A stretch of DNA of 64,000 nt from Candolleomyces eurysporus. Its lineage: Eukaryota > Basidiomycota > Agaricomycetes > Agaricales > Psathyrellaceae. Both the position numbers and the translations under genes were made by a program. A model generated the notes under the pieces. The model was given only the letters and a program-made list of their open reading frames with translations. It did not search any database and was not told the DNA's origin. Below are positions 35,583 through 47,839 of this stretch, piece by piece; positions within the stretch are counted from its first letter, which is position 1, and each line of letters starts with the position of its first letter. The stretch spans positions 1-64,000 of the forward strand of contig JANBPK010001482.1 of the NCBI GenBank assembly GCA_027579435.1. The letters are read 5' to 3'.

Positions 35583-37508
35583 TGCATATGCATTGTAGAA
35601 TGGTGAATCATGTACCCGTACACTTCAAACCCGACGTTTAGGAAATTTATCTCATAAAGGAGCTCGAAGAAAGAGGCTGTAGCAGGTCGTTGTGCGGTGA
35701 CTCCACCCAGAACTCGGGGAGGGCTGGACCACGGTTGCCACGAAGCGTGTGTCTTGTGCAAAAGTCTGTCGAATCGAGCTTTCCCTATTGGCTTCCCAAA
35801 CCTTCAGCTCGAACTGTAGCCCTGCACTGGCCTCCGCTCCCATCACATATTCATAATCGGTTGTTGGCTGGTTACCTGTGCACCCACGGCCCCAACTCTT
35901 GGGGTGGTAAATTACAAAAACTATGTGTCACACTTTAATTTCTGCCAATGGCTTCGAAGTTCGTCATCGTCCCAGTTTCTCGAAGAGAATTATGGATGCT
36001 AGTCTTCGCCTACCGTAAGTATACGTCACGAGTCTCTTGGAGGCGGAGGGTTTTCGAGGCGAGGCGAGGTCGTGCAGTAGCCGTGATCTTGCCGTCAGTA
36101 CCGCTCCAAATAGATTGATTGCAATCTCTCTATTGGGGAAGGTCGGCGGGGGCCGTCGGCGCGCGAATGGTTCTCCGAAGCCCAACGAGGCGCGGTAACC
36201 ATTGGCCGTTTCTCTGCGAGCTGAAGCTCATGGAGTCGGGATCCCCTCTTGTATTTGCGCGGACTTGGCGCGAGCTCTGGAGGGTCTGGCTTCGATTTCA
36301 ACCGCTCCCAATTCAGGTAAATATGATCATTTCTGATCCCTTTCTTTGAGAGAAATTGAGACTAGTCATCTGAACGAGTGTTTGAGTCTAGACTCATATT
36401 TCATTGGACGATTGACAGGTTTTTAGCACTGAGTCCGGGGAAGCTCTAAGTGGGGATAGATTCCAACGGATCGGATGTGGGTACTTGGCGAAGGCGAAGG
36501 TGATGAGGATGTCAATACCCACCCACCAGCGTGTCTCGGACCCGCTGGCGCGACGCACATATGGTGAGTGATCGTATTTGGTAATCCGGGAGCTTGCTTG
36601 GTGCTTCTAAGGCTTCTATCGGCCTATTCAAGATTGCGGCAGAAAAAAGATCTTTGAGTCCTTTTCAAGAATTCCCACCGGACGCGGAGACAGTGTCGCT
36701 GATAGACACTCGTGATTGCACGCCTATCAAACGAGAGATAGGAAAGGTATGGTCAAGCATGGGTCTCCCAAGGGTCTTCTGACGTGCCTTGCTAGGCTTC
36801 AAGGTCCTGGGAGACTTTGAGAAAGCCAAACCTCTGGTGCTGTGGTCATCGGGACGAGTAATTATTCATAAGACGCCCCGGACGAAGATATTGCTTGAAG
36901 CTGGCCAATTTAAGTCGTTCTTTCTATGCTTTAAATCAATAGGTCAGTATTCTGCTTCAGCTTGTACTAAATACCCTGTTACGATGGTGACTACATAGTG
37001 ACAAATGTTTGCTTTCCTGATAGTGCCGTGTGACCAAAAACAACAGATGGAGCTCTCAATCAGATGCAACCCTACATACAAAATCCCAAATCCAATCACT
37101 GAATCGGAGCCTTATGTACAGGGCGCCGGAATTCCCGATCGAAGAATGGGGCTTTCGCACTCTAAACTGAGATGAGCGTATGTAGCTCTGCGGTTTCCGG
37201 CGCGCACTCATACATCATCCTGGTGCCTAATGGTGACCGGCTTGTTTTAGTCAAGTTCCCCGTCTATCGGGTGAGCATTCTCCATAAGTAACGGGGTTGT
37301 TGTGTTGGCATGTCCGCTTCCTGGACCTTCGCCCCTTCTTCCTGCTATCTAAGCCCCTGCCTTGGTATCGCTCCCCCTTCCAGGTCGACTGAGAACGTGC
37401 AATCCCGCGTCCTGCTTCAGTTTGCGAGAACCGAAGTGGTGCCCCTTGTCGGGTATTTCTCTACAAATAAGGCTAGGTGATTTGGGGAGATTGGCCACAT
37501 GAGCCAGG
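35583..37508. other. Intergenic between DUF6533 genes
   Basis: No gene is supported. A start-like MASKFVIVPVSRRELWMLV at 35949, followed by a gtaagt donor, hints at a small spliced gene, but the next segments run into stops in every phase. Frames at 36119-36349 and 36594-36782 are unassigned. Confidence 0.35.
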
Positions 37509-39386
37509 ATGGACATGACTCCAGTTGACGCCGTTGCTGCCAGCGATGCGCTCGCCAAGTCGGCTTTCCATCTGTAAGGATACTACCTTCTGCACACAGC
37601 GTCTTGTGATCCTAATCAGCTTTACCAATCGCCGTAATAGGAGGGCAGCTAAGATGTATTCGTTGGCGTCGTTCGGTACGTGAGCCCGTTCCGTTAAAGG
37701 GTATTCCGATATTAACTTATGCAAATCGCTGGCTTACCGAATGCAGTGATGGTCTACTACGATATCTTTCTGACGTTCGGAGTGGAGGTGGAGAGGATTT
37801 GGCTGCAGCCAGAGTATAACCGATTGACGTTACTATGGGCTCTGGTGAGTAAACGTTATCTACTACTTCTTCCATTTTTTTGGAACTTCCGCGGTTCTTA
37901 TCAACTCGAACGTGACGCCCTCGCTTGCCTAGAACCGGTATCTTCTACCCCTGGGATACATAGTTATAGTCGTATGTAAGTCCTTCCCCGCGGAATTGCT
38001 ACACTGCGGCAAGAGTTAATGCGATTTATGGCCAGCATTTCACCAACGATGGAGTCACGATGTATGCGACCGATACGTGCTATACCCTGAAGCCTTGAAG
38101 ATTGTCGCCACAACGGTGATTGGGATAATCTTTATCCTCCGTGTCGGAGCTATCTATTCCCAGAATCAACGGGTCATGATCTTCGTTTGGCTTTTGTTGG
38201 CAGCGCAAATCGCTATCAAAATTGTGCGTTCTGGTACTTTTTCTTGCTTGTGCCCTAGACATAAGCTGAGGTCGTTTATGACTTTGACGGGTCTCTAGTG
38301 GGCTTTTACCGATGGTGTTCGTTTGAATCTTCCAGATGGTGGGTTTAGTTCCGGCTTTCCATCGACATGTATTGCTAACAACTCCACTTTCTAGAGCTTG
38401 TCGGGTGTATTTTAGTTGGAAGACATCATTTGTCCGTCCACTTTTTCGTTTCCCAGGAAATCCCACTAACCTATTGCTCGAAAACACCAGGCGAATTGCA
38501 TTCACTTGGATAGCCGAGCTTATCTTCGGTGAATACCAACCTTCTCTCGATAACACTGGGATGCGAGACCTCAATTCCATTCCTTCATAGATACAGCGAT
38601 CTTCGCACTCACGCTCTGGCGAACGGTCCGCATGTACAGGGTGCAGCTAAACCACAATCGACCAATGTCGTTATTCATGTTGATCATTCGTGATGGTAGG
38701 TACTCCTTCCCATTCACACGAGGCAATATACGATCATTCTCTTCTTTCCAGGGATCGTATACTTCGGGGTCATCTTCGCCGCGAATTTGGGCAACACGTT
38801 AGTCTTTTTGGTGCGTATCTATGTTGTAGAGAAACCCTCATGCGCCCTGACCCATTTTCAAGTTAGCACCTGTACGTTCTCAATTTTCTACTCAGCAGCG
38901 TAGCCTCTCAAGCTCCTTGGACTGGTAGGACGACCTCAAAGCAATCAACGCTAGCTTCAGCACACTGTACGTTCACATCGCCACTATCTCTCCCGAGGGC
39001 GTTTCTGATTAAGTTCCCTCCAAAAAAGGATCACGACCCTGATGGTCTCTCACCTGATCCTAAACCTCAAATCCGCTGCACGGAAAACTCTCCCAGAGAG
39101 TGACAGAAGTGTTTTCGGAGCGGGCCCACCACACCATCAGAAGGCAAGGAGCAACGGCGCCGTTGGACTTGGGAGTGCCACTGCCATTTCAGTGCATGTG
39201 GAGACTCACGTCGACTTCGGGGACCAAGATCAAGGCTCCAAGGCGAACGGAGATCTCATGAATTCAGACAGTATGGAGTCAAAGTTTCATCGGTCATCAT
39301 TTTTGGCGATACTCACGAAAGCTGATAGCTCTCGACACGAAGAACGCCAGGGCCAACAAGAAAGGGTTGAACATCAACACGAATGA
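37509..39386 (+). CDS. DUF6533 multi-pass membrane protein 2
   Basis: This is the tandem paralog of the gene at 32863. It starts MDMTPVDAVAASDALAKS. The DUF6533 segment reads MVYYDIFLTFGVEVERIW, followed by NRYLLPLGYIVIVV and CDRYVLYPEALKIVATTVIG. Then come the span VMIFVWLLLAAQIAIKI, RIAFTWIAELIF and GIVYFGVIFAANLGNTLVFL, and finally TLITTLMVSHLILNLKSA with a tail rich in S, H, D and Q. Several phase positions match the first copy, for example the intron before NRYL and the one before YFG. The first copy has an extra intron after VIGG that this one lacks. The role and ligand are unknown. Confidence 0.78.
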
Positions 39387-39891
39387 GAGGAATGCTCGTC
39401 CCTTCTCCCAGACCCAATACGAGCTCTCTCATCTATCTCCCCGAACGAGGGATCACTTTGCCTTCGCTCTGTGACGGCACGCTCTTCTATCAGTCTTAAT
39501 CGTATATCCAGTGTAAGACTAAGTAATCGATACCCACCATCTAATTGAATTTGCATACCTACACATCTCTCGCTAAATATAGACTAAGTACAGTATTTCG
39601 AAGCTGGTGGACGGAATATATTCGCCCTATGGGTCTAGAGATCGAGCTTTTAGCTATTTTGTTCAATATGGCGACGTGGAGCGTGAGGGCTTGAGGTGGC
39701 GAGTTCGAATCTCGGATCAAGAGAGTGATTTATCGATGACATTGACGTCACAAACTCGATCAACCTTGGCATCCCGCCTATTATAATGCTGATCAACGAG
39801 CAGAGCGTTTTAACCACAGACAGGGCTCGACAGCATCCCTTTACTGTGCTCGCATCTTCAACGTCTCTCCCTTCGATTCCAGGCTCACGCT
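39387..39891. other. Intergenic
   Basis: No gene is supported. It may contain the promoter or first exon of the DUF7137 gene. A tRNA-like B box at about 39701 is discussed among the rejected items. Confidence 0.4.
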
Positions 39892-39942
39892 TTGAGATCG
39901 TCCCTTTCACCAAGGTCCCACCGACCGCTATCTTCCAGGACC

Positions 39943-40926
39943 ATGTCTCCTAAACCCACACATGACAATTACGAGGAGAGAAATCTAGGTCTTCCCAAAG
40001 ACGCGGCGAACTCAAATTCGTCCCCTATAGCGACTATTGCTAATCCTACTCCCTCTGCCGCCCCGACTCCGGCTTCTGGCAATCTCTCTTCTGGCTTGGG
40101 TTCTGCTGGCGACTCGAATTCCTTGGCAATCTTTACACAGAGACTCGGACGGACTACGATCCCTATCACCGCACCCACTGCAGGAATAATGATGACCGCT
40201 CCTTCCAATGTGGCTGGTATGACGCCCCTCTTCAAAATCAACCCTACCCCAACGACGCGTGCCGACGGTTTCTTCAACTGGAGTCAAAACGCCATTTGGT
40301 TTGGATGGAACGTCACTGGTGTCTTACTGGAGCCTACCAGTTTCAGCGTGCGAGCGATATGCGACAACGGGTACACCTATCCTATCGGAGGACCTACCCC
40401 TGCCCCTACTAGTCCGGACTCTGGCAGCCCTTCCACAAAGACCGGCAGTAATGGATACGATGACTCCGGGCTCATCCTTTCCAATCAAACCCTCGTTATC
40501 TGGGATCCCGTCTCTCAGCAAGCTCGTCATCCCGCCACTCCTCTCCCCCTCGGCATGTGCACTCTTCAAATTTTTGACCCTAATCGATCTGGAGGCATAA
40601 CCGCTGCGCCCAGGCCAGGTTATCTTTCTCCGAATCAGGCTGCGCTATCGTTTTCTCTGTACACTGGAGAGGCGTACCCTCAATTCGCGAGTGGTGAGTG
40701 CAATCTTTCATCCAAATCCGGAGGGAGCAACTAACTGGTACGCGGTGTAGGCTTGCAATGCGCTACATGCATGGCCAACTCTATCGGGCCCTCGTACTCT
40801 GAACCTCACCCGGCGACTATCAGCATTCTCGTCACCATGCTCATGTTCATCTTGAGCAGTGCAAGTATGCTGTATAGAGCGAATTCAATGTGGAGCGGGT
40901 GGGTCTTGGTCAAGTCTGCGGATTGA
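39943..40926 (+). CDS. DUF7137 membrane-anchored protein
   Basis: This is a fungal DUF7137 family protein, usually exported and anchored by a C-terminal membrane span; its role is unknown. Exons are 39943-40693 and 40751-40926, with a 57-nt phase-1 intron. The domain shows FKINPTPTTRADGFFNW, WFGWNVTGVLLEPTSFSVRAICDNG, LVIWDP, TLQIFDPNRSGG and GYLSPNQAALSFSLYTGEAYPQF. It ends with GLQCATCMAN and the span ISILVTMLMFILSSASML. Relatives begin with a signal peptide. The start at 39943 (or in frame at 39892) has none, so a first exon may be missing upstream. Confidence 0.72.
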
Positions 40927-41358
40927 GTTTGTTACAAATTCGACCATGACTGGGAATAATGGAGGGGACTGGAATGTGTTTTATCTCTGCCTGCAGCCTC
41001 TGCAGGTGATATCTGACGAGAATATACCATGGCTAATTTACAATATCGATTTGTAGTAAATTCGTAATTTGACATGTCTGTTGGACACGGCGAGTGGGCT
41101 TGATTCTACTGGTCCAAGTCGAGTCAGAATGAGAAAATTTTGATGAAGTAGAGCGCTAGCACCAGTGCGAGTTTATAAGTTTTGAGGGTAGGCAGATTAT
41201 GGTCCCAAACACGACGCGTGTGATACTAAGCGCCGATCTGAAGCGCCTGATAAAACAGAAGTCGCTTTAGGGTCCTCACAGCCACACGTTTGAAGCTGGG
41301 AGCGAGCGCTTGATTCTATCGATAACGACGCTCTCCATCTCTTCAATATACCTCCACT
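40927..41358. other. Intergenic, NACHT-E upstream region
   Basis: This holds the 3' flank of the DUF7137 gene and the promoter of NACHT-E, which follow each other on the plus strand. A weak TATA-like TTTATAAG lies near 41169. No gene is seen. Confidence 0.4.
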
Positions 41359-43488
41359 ATGTCGAGCGCAAAACCCGAAATCACCCCACCTGGTCAGTAC
41401 TTTGGATCCACGGGCAACGTTCAGGATCTTCGAATGAGCAGCGGCATGCTCCTCGTCACCCAGCACAACGTATATAACCAGCAGGGCAGTCAGGGACCAA
41501 TATTTAATGGATCTATCTCTGGCGGCGTCAATGTTTCAAGTATTGACGGTGGGTAATTCTCCACGAGGCTTGAAGGTAATTGGTGCTCAATGGCCTGTTA
41601 GCCCTGCAGTTTCTTTTCCAATACGCCGCCACAGGGGCCATGCACGACTCTGACGAGCGCTTTCCACCCCCACTCTGCCACCCAGGCACCCGCGAGGCTG
41701 TCATTTATCGCATCTTAGACTGGTACGGCTACCAAAAGAGACCAGGGAAGCCTATTCTGTGGGTCCACGCGCCTGCCGGCTATGGAAAGACTGCCATTGC
41801 CGGGACGGTGGCGACGAAGCTCGAAGAACAGTCGGAAAAGCTGGATTTCAGTCTCGTTGGGGCAACCTTCTTTTTCTGGAGGACATCTCCAGAGCGCAAC
41901 AGTCCAGCACGCTTCATCATCACCCTCGCTTATCAGCTAGCCACGTCCATCCCCGAGCTCANCCCCCCATATCGAAACTGCGATCAAGCAAAATCCAATG
42001 ATTCTCCGCAAGGCTCTCGAGGTTCAGCTGAAGAAGCTGATTGTTGAACCGTTCAAGGCAATTGAAGACGTGGAAGATATGCCTAATCGGCTGATTATCA
42101 TTGACGGACTCGACGAATGTATCAACTCAGATCAGGAGTCTCGAGTCGAGAAGAAATATGCGGAGGACCAGGAAATTGTTCAAGTTCGCGTTCTCGACCT
42201 CATTCGGACTTTTGCTTCATACCAGCTCCCTCTTTCTTTCCTCATTCTCAGCAGGCCGGAAGCTTGGATCAAGCAGCACATCAACTCAAAGCCGTTCCAA
42301 GGTGTGGTAGAGGCTCTGGATCTGTATGAGGTCGGGGATCATATCGGCGATGTGGAGACCTTCGTGACGGCGGAATTTTCTCGAATCGGGTTGGGAGATG
42401 AAGATATGGTAGAGAGTTTGGTAGAGAGGGCCCGTGGGCACATCATTTATGCTTCTACTGTTATTCGACATATCGATTGTCCGTACGGCGATCCTCGGGA
42501 ACGACTCCATAACATTCTCGGCGCCTCTTCCAGATCCAATCCTGACGTTGCCCACTCGACACCTTTTTCTTCCCTATACGAACTCTACAGGCAAATCCTG
42601 CGATCCTGTCCCGAAAGAAATCGCCCGATTATGATCGAGGTCCTCGCAGATATCTTGTCTGTGTGGCAGACTTCTTTATACTGGACAGGTGATCTCCACC
42701 TCGTGCTCGCCATCCTAGATCGCCTGTCCGGTCGACCATCTGGCGCTGGACTCAAAGCCATCAGAGGTCTTCATGGAGTTCTGCATATACGAAGCCAGGA
42801 AGATGTGAAAAGTGGCAGCAAACGAGAACAGTCGAAGGAAATATTCATTCACTCCTCATTCCCCGAATTCCTTCAATCTCCTAAACTCTCCTTGGAGTTC
42901 ACAGTTCAGGAAGGGAAGGGGCATTACCGATATCTCTGGGGATGTCTTGATTGCATGTCCTCCATAACATTGGACACCAAGGTGGATGAAAATCACGTTC
43001 AATACGCTCTGTTAGTCTGGGTCCATAACTGGATATACCAGAGTGGAGAAGCCGATGCTGACGAGCTCCTCGCACGGTTGCAGAAGCTGCTATCCATCGA
43101 CTTGAAAGCCTGTTTCGTTCATACATTCACGTTGCCGGAAGCTGTCCTCAGGCTATACTCCGAGGACGTATTCCTCCCCTGCAATATCGCCGACGCCGGC
43201 CCTCGAAACGCCATCATCGCCCACATCGAAGCACATCGTTTTGAGTTCAAATCTCTTATCCGACGTGCTGGATTGCATGCCGAATCTTCCTTGGAGGCGG
43301 CTTTTCTTTATTTGCTCCACCCGACTCGCCTCAGTTCCTGTCCATGGAATGACGCCTTTGCTAACGCATTGTTTCATTTCATGAGTCGAGTAGTTTGGGC
43401 AGAGAACGAGGATTATAAGTCCAACCCCGTCGTTCAAGCACTCAAGACACTTCAAAGGGACTCGGAATCACAAGATGGAAGCCATTGA
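41359..43488 (+). CDS. NACHT NTPase (NACHT-E)
   Basis: This is the only family member on the plus strand. Exons are 41359-41548 (190 nt) and 41602-43488, with a 53-nt phase-1 intron. Residues 34-63 hold the motif (VYNQQGSQGPIFNG, then ISGGVN). Walker A is APAGYGKT, Walker B IIIDGLDEC, and the sensor ILSRPE. An N at 41962, before C6, breaks the frame. Without it ELTPHIETAIKQNPMIL matches the paralogs and the total is 2076 nt, or 691 residues. A second problem lies at the end: the protein stops early after SESQDGSH. The next frame continues HKMEAIEDHEE and then ETYAEILSYIS to about 43614, matching the paralog C-terminus (RRSYEALIAFIL). So one base was gained, or two lost, near 43465. Confidence 0.87.
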
Positions 43489-43753
43489 GGATCACGAAGA
43501 GGTTTGGGTCCATGATGGTTTCATGGTAGTGGAGACATACGCGGAGATTTTAAGCTACATTTCACAGGACGACGAGCAATCTGGCGCCATAGGCTACGAG
43601 GTAGCGCTGTCATGATCACTACAAAGACGAACCCAATGATATCATTTGATGATCGTTGAAAGATGGCTTGAAGGGAATCCAGTTCATTGCACCCATATAC
43701 GAAGCACTTCCGATTGAAAGGTAAAAACCTCGATTTCAACAAGTTGCAGCTAA

Positions 43754-45234
43754 TTAATCCTGCCCCAAGTAAAGAACCCACCCAGTCATATCCGGGTTCG
43801 GCGCCAGACCCCTAAACAAGGTCCTATTCCCCAGATAATCGATCCTCCTCATATCATCATCGACCTCGACCTCCCCCGCCATCGCCTTGAACGGATGTTC
43901 CTGCGGATCACACCTCTTCCTATGCGCCATCGCGGCCTCCTTCCTCCTTGCCACCGTCCACCCATAAAACTCCCTCTCCCGAACATATTCCTGGAAGTTA
44001 AAATACACCGAATTAATGATATCACGAATCTTGATTCCATGAGGGTTGAGAACCATGAATGGCCAAGCGAATTTACGGGAGATGTCGTCCGCGAGAGCGT
44101 TGACGTACATGTGTGTGAGGAAGGGGTAGGTAGCCGGTTGCGCAAGATCGGGTTCGGAGAGTGGGCGCGAAGCTTCGGGCGTCCCATCCTCTTGAGGTGT
44201 TTCGTCCGCTTCTATACCCAATTGGGCCGCAGATATATCTTCCTTGATGTCCCAGTACAACCGCGGGACGCCGAACAGTATGTGCTCGAGGAACGGGTTG
44301 AGTTGGACTTCCCATGGAAAGGGGAGGGGTTTTGTTGGATCGGGGGGTGACCAGCGTGTGGGTCGGGGAGGGAGGGAAGGGTGTGTGATGCCGAGTTTCC
44401 AGCGTTCGGGGTGGGGTGGCCCATTTGACGATGAGAGTGATTGAAAGATTTCTTCTACGGTCATCCCCGAGTCTTGCATATGCCCCAGTGGGTAATCTGT
44501 AGGTGAGGCTGAGAGAAATCAATGGCTTGTCAGGCCTTGAGGAGTTTGGAGACCCACAGGAGTTGTGTACGTAAACACCATTAACCAGCGGACGTGCATA
44601 GTATCCCCATTCCTTCCATTCGTGCGGCTGCACCTTCGTCGAGCTCTTCCTTACTATCGAGGAGTTATTCGCTGTCGCCTTCGGGATCGGGGGCTGCTCC
44701 AGAGCTGGCTTGGCAGATACAGAGTCTTTACGGACTAACGCAGACAGCATAAGTAAAGCATGTAAAGGCAATTAACAAAACCCACCTGATGACCCCAGTG
44801 ATCGTAGTTTCCCCGCTAATCTCCGTACGGTCGATTTCCTCCTCGGGGGCTCAGACCCATTTGGATGCGGAGGTGTTATTGGTGATATTACCGACAACAG
44901 CTGAGGAGGAGGCTCCCTGGGGGATAAAGACGACGACTCCTCGCTCGAGCCCAAGCTCTGCACCTCGACGCCAACGCTAGGTCTCCGGAATTTCAGATCG
45001 AGAAGGAAAGCAGGTGGAACCGGCTGCTGGCTATTACTACCAGTCNGGGGGGGAGGAGTGGACCTGTGGGCTCGGGACCCATGCTTTTGAGGGGTCATCA
45101 ATCGATCGATAGAAACCACTGTGCTGCGTCCATGTGGGCCGTCGTTGTCGCTGTTGGGGACCGTCCTTCATGGTGGAGCTCTCAGCTGCCGCTGCCGTTG
45201 GTGGATGTGGCCCCCTGGAGCTTGAGGCCTCCAT
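43754..45234 (-). CDS. DUF6699 domain protein
   Basis: This is a basidiomycete protein with a C-terminal DUF6699 domain of unknown function. Exons are 44786-45234, 44558-44734 and 43754-44496. Ignoring the N at 45046, they total 1368 nt, or 455 residues. The N-terminal third is disordered (MEASSSRGPHPPTAAAAES, then PPAFLLDLKFRRPSVG). The domain shows PFPWEVQLNPFLEHILFG, QPATYPFLTHMYVNALAD, FAWPFMVLNPHGIKIRDIIN and VREREFYGWTVARRK. It ends with FRGLAPNPDMTGWVLYLG. With the N kept, the first exon would run into a stop. Removing it joins VHSSPP to TGSNSQQ. Confidence 0.82.
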
Positions 45235-47839
45235 TATCGTGTGTCAGAGAACGAAATCGAGGCTATTATTGGGTGCAGGAGTATCCGTGAGCGGAGATAG
45301 AAATTCTTTAACGAGGATTCATCTCGACTCACCTCCTATACTGGCTGAGGCAGTGTCGAGTGTACTAGGCTGGGCAGCAGCTTGCAGCCTTGCCGGCCCA
45401 GTTTATCCTAGCGTTCGTAGCTGGAGTGATTGTAGGGATGAAGAAAAAGGCCTTGAAGGCCGTCTATGAATCCTGAAGCTTGCGCATCCGCCGGTGTGGC
45501 GAGGCATGATGGGGGCATGGGACCAAGAGGCACGAGGCCGCTGCCACGACCGAACCCGTCTGAATCGGGAAAGAGATTAGATCGACGCACGGACCAAGAT
45601 AAGGACTCCACGCTGAATGGCAGCGGAGTCAATTCAGAGGACCACAAAGGCAGTCGGCGAGCTCTTTCAGCCCATCGCATAAAGCAGGCTCACCTTCTCT
45701 CTACACTGGGCCGAGCCAAGGTTCTGTAATTTCACCAATTTGGGCCCACAAAGTACGATTCTCGACTCGTCGGAATGGTAGTAAGGCAAAGGACCGTCTC
45801 CAACTTCAATTATCGATTTGGGAAGGTGTTCGGCGTGCAAAGGAAGATATCAGTTCGCACTAGATGCTTGATGGGGTCTTCCTGGCGGCGAAATGGGAAC
45901 GACGTGCTCATAAGAAGAACGAAAGGTGCACTGGAGAGGGTGGATTTCGTTTTTATCAGCTCATGCTTGAGCGCTGTATCCAGTTATATAAGTCAGCTAT
46001 ACCATGAGCGGAAATTGGGCGGGTTCCCTGGGAAAGTGTGGGTACATACAGGCCGTCATGGATTCACCAGAGCCGTCATCCTAATCTTCTCGAGCAGTAA
46101 GCACCTCAGCGTGAATCAAGAAGCTCAGGGGGGTTATTTAGGACGAGGAAGAGCAGGGGACATATACAGGCGGATATGGTGAGGCGTGAATCGAGTGACG
46201 GCCGAGGAGTAGAGCGGTGCTTCAACGAGCCAAAAGCGGTCAAAAGAAGAGGGAAACGCAAACCCAACCCCGATTAGTACCAGGGAAAGCGCAGGATACA
46301 TCGTTGGCCTAGCTAGTTGTGGGCGATTGAGGCTGATGGTAAGAGGAAAGGAGTCCTCAACAGGCGCTCAGATCACCTGCTTATGTCGACTGACGAGATC
46401 TGATTTGGGGTCGGCCGTCGTCGATAGTCGAGGATTGGCTCTCTGTAGAAAGTTATCCGAGTCGAATCGCCGCCTAAATAAACCTAGATACTTACCTCTC
46501 ACCGCGGCGACGTCCCCATGATGCGAAGTNAAAAAATGCATTGTCNGGGGGGTGGATGTTTGTGGACTTCAAGTCGGACATTACTCGAAGTGGATTAGAT
46601 CATACATACCTGTATTCCGCGTTCATAATACCCAAATGCCCCTAATCGAAAGCATCGAAAGCCCATTTCCTCCCAAACGAGTAGCATTTCGTCAGCTGGT
46701 ATCCATTGGGCTTGCAAAGATCAGGCGCTAATTTTGAGGCGCCGGCAGCTGCGTCGATCGGAGAGGGTGGAGAAGCTCTATCGGGACCAAATTTCTATGA
46801 GGAGTGATGACAGCAACCTAGAGGTGGCATATCATCTCTTCGTGGTCCAGGGCGCGGCGGACTCGGGCAGTTGGAGGGGAGAGCGGCCATTCAGGGAGCA
46901 ACACGCTCTTAGCTGTGACCTCGATCACGCGATGTGACTTGTCGCAATATCGTCACACACCTCCTCCTCGTCCCGTCTGTCTTGTTGTCCATCGCCCTCT
47001 GTTTGCCGTGAGCCCAATAGCTTAGAACGGCAATTTCTAATCAAAAGAGCGCCTGTAGATCCCGTCCGTCCTCGCCCAACAGATATCTCTAATCAAAGAA
47101 GAGAAGTCGGTAGCCACGTCGAGGTATGCTCACATATTCTCTGGCTAACAACGCACCCGAAAGACGGCAGTGCGTCGAACATCAACATCCAGGAAATTTT
47201 GCACTCACTCGATTTCATTCTTCAAACCGCCCAAACTCAGTCCCTTTGGGTTCTTCCTTCCCGTCAACCGTGGCTTTCAATGATTCTGTATACCTCCGTC
47301 TTCTATTGCATTCATTCCTTGGATCTGGAGTCGCCGCCAATATTTTCTGAGAGATCAAGTCCAACCCTTCGCCCAAAGCACTACACTGAGCGCGACTTTG
47401 GCAACCCAGGAGTCGTTCGACCTGTGATTGTGATCATTCATGATTTTTGAATTTAGCAGATGGAGAAAATTGGAGAAAATACATACATTATGTTGTGTGT
47501 AGTCTTGTTGGTTGGTGATGGCATACCTAGCCGCACTGGTCGATCGTGGAGGTGGTGGTAAGATAAAAGAGGTGCGGCGGCGCCATCACCGTTCGGCACC
47601 GACGCTGACTATGCGGCCATTCATGCAGCACGCTGCAGACTTCTTTAAGCAAGAAAAGATGATTATCGCAAGAAGAAGAAAGGGAGGATGACTTGAGATT
47701 ACAATCAACACTACACAATATAATATCGAACTCGCGATCGAGGTCTACCATAGAATACACGGGGGATCGACTACGGACGAGAATACTATCGTGGGTGGTG
47801 CAGAACAAACATATGGGGAAAGTAGTAGTACTACATTCA
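45235..47839. other. Gene-poor stretch
   Basis: About 2.6 kb with no supported gene. Frames such as plus 45466-45729, 45775-46182 and 46734-46937 have no recognised motif. Two N characters lie close together at 46530 (before A6) and 46546 (before G6). The right part is the 3' flank of NACHT-F. Confidence 0.4.

Noticed and set aside
39660..39725. tRNA-like A box (TGGCGACGTGG) and B box (GAGTTCGAATCTC)
   Set aside because: The boxes are only about 33 nt apart, too close for a full tRNA, the T-stem has a mismatch, and no matching acceptor strand exists.
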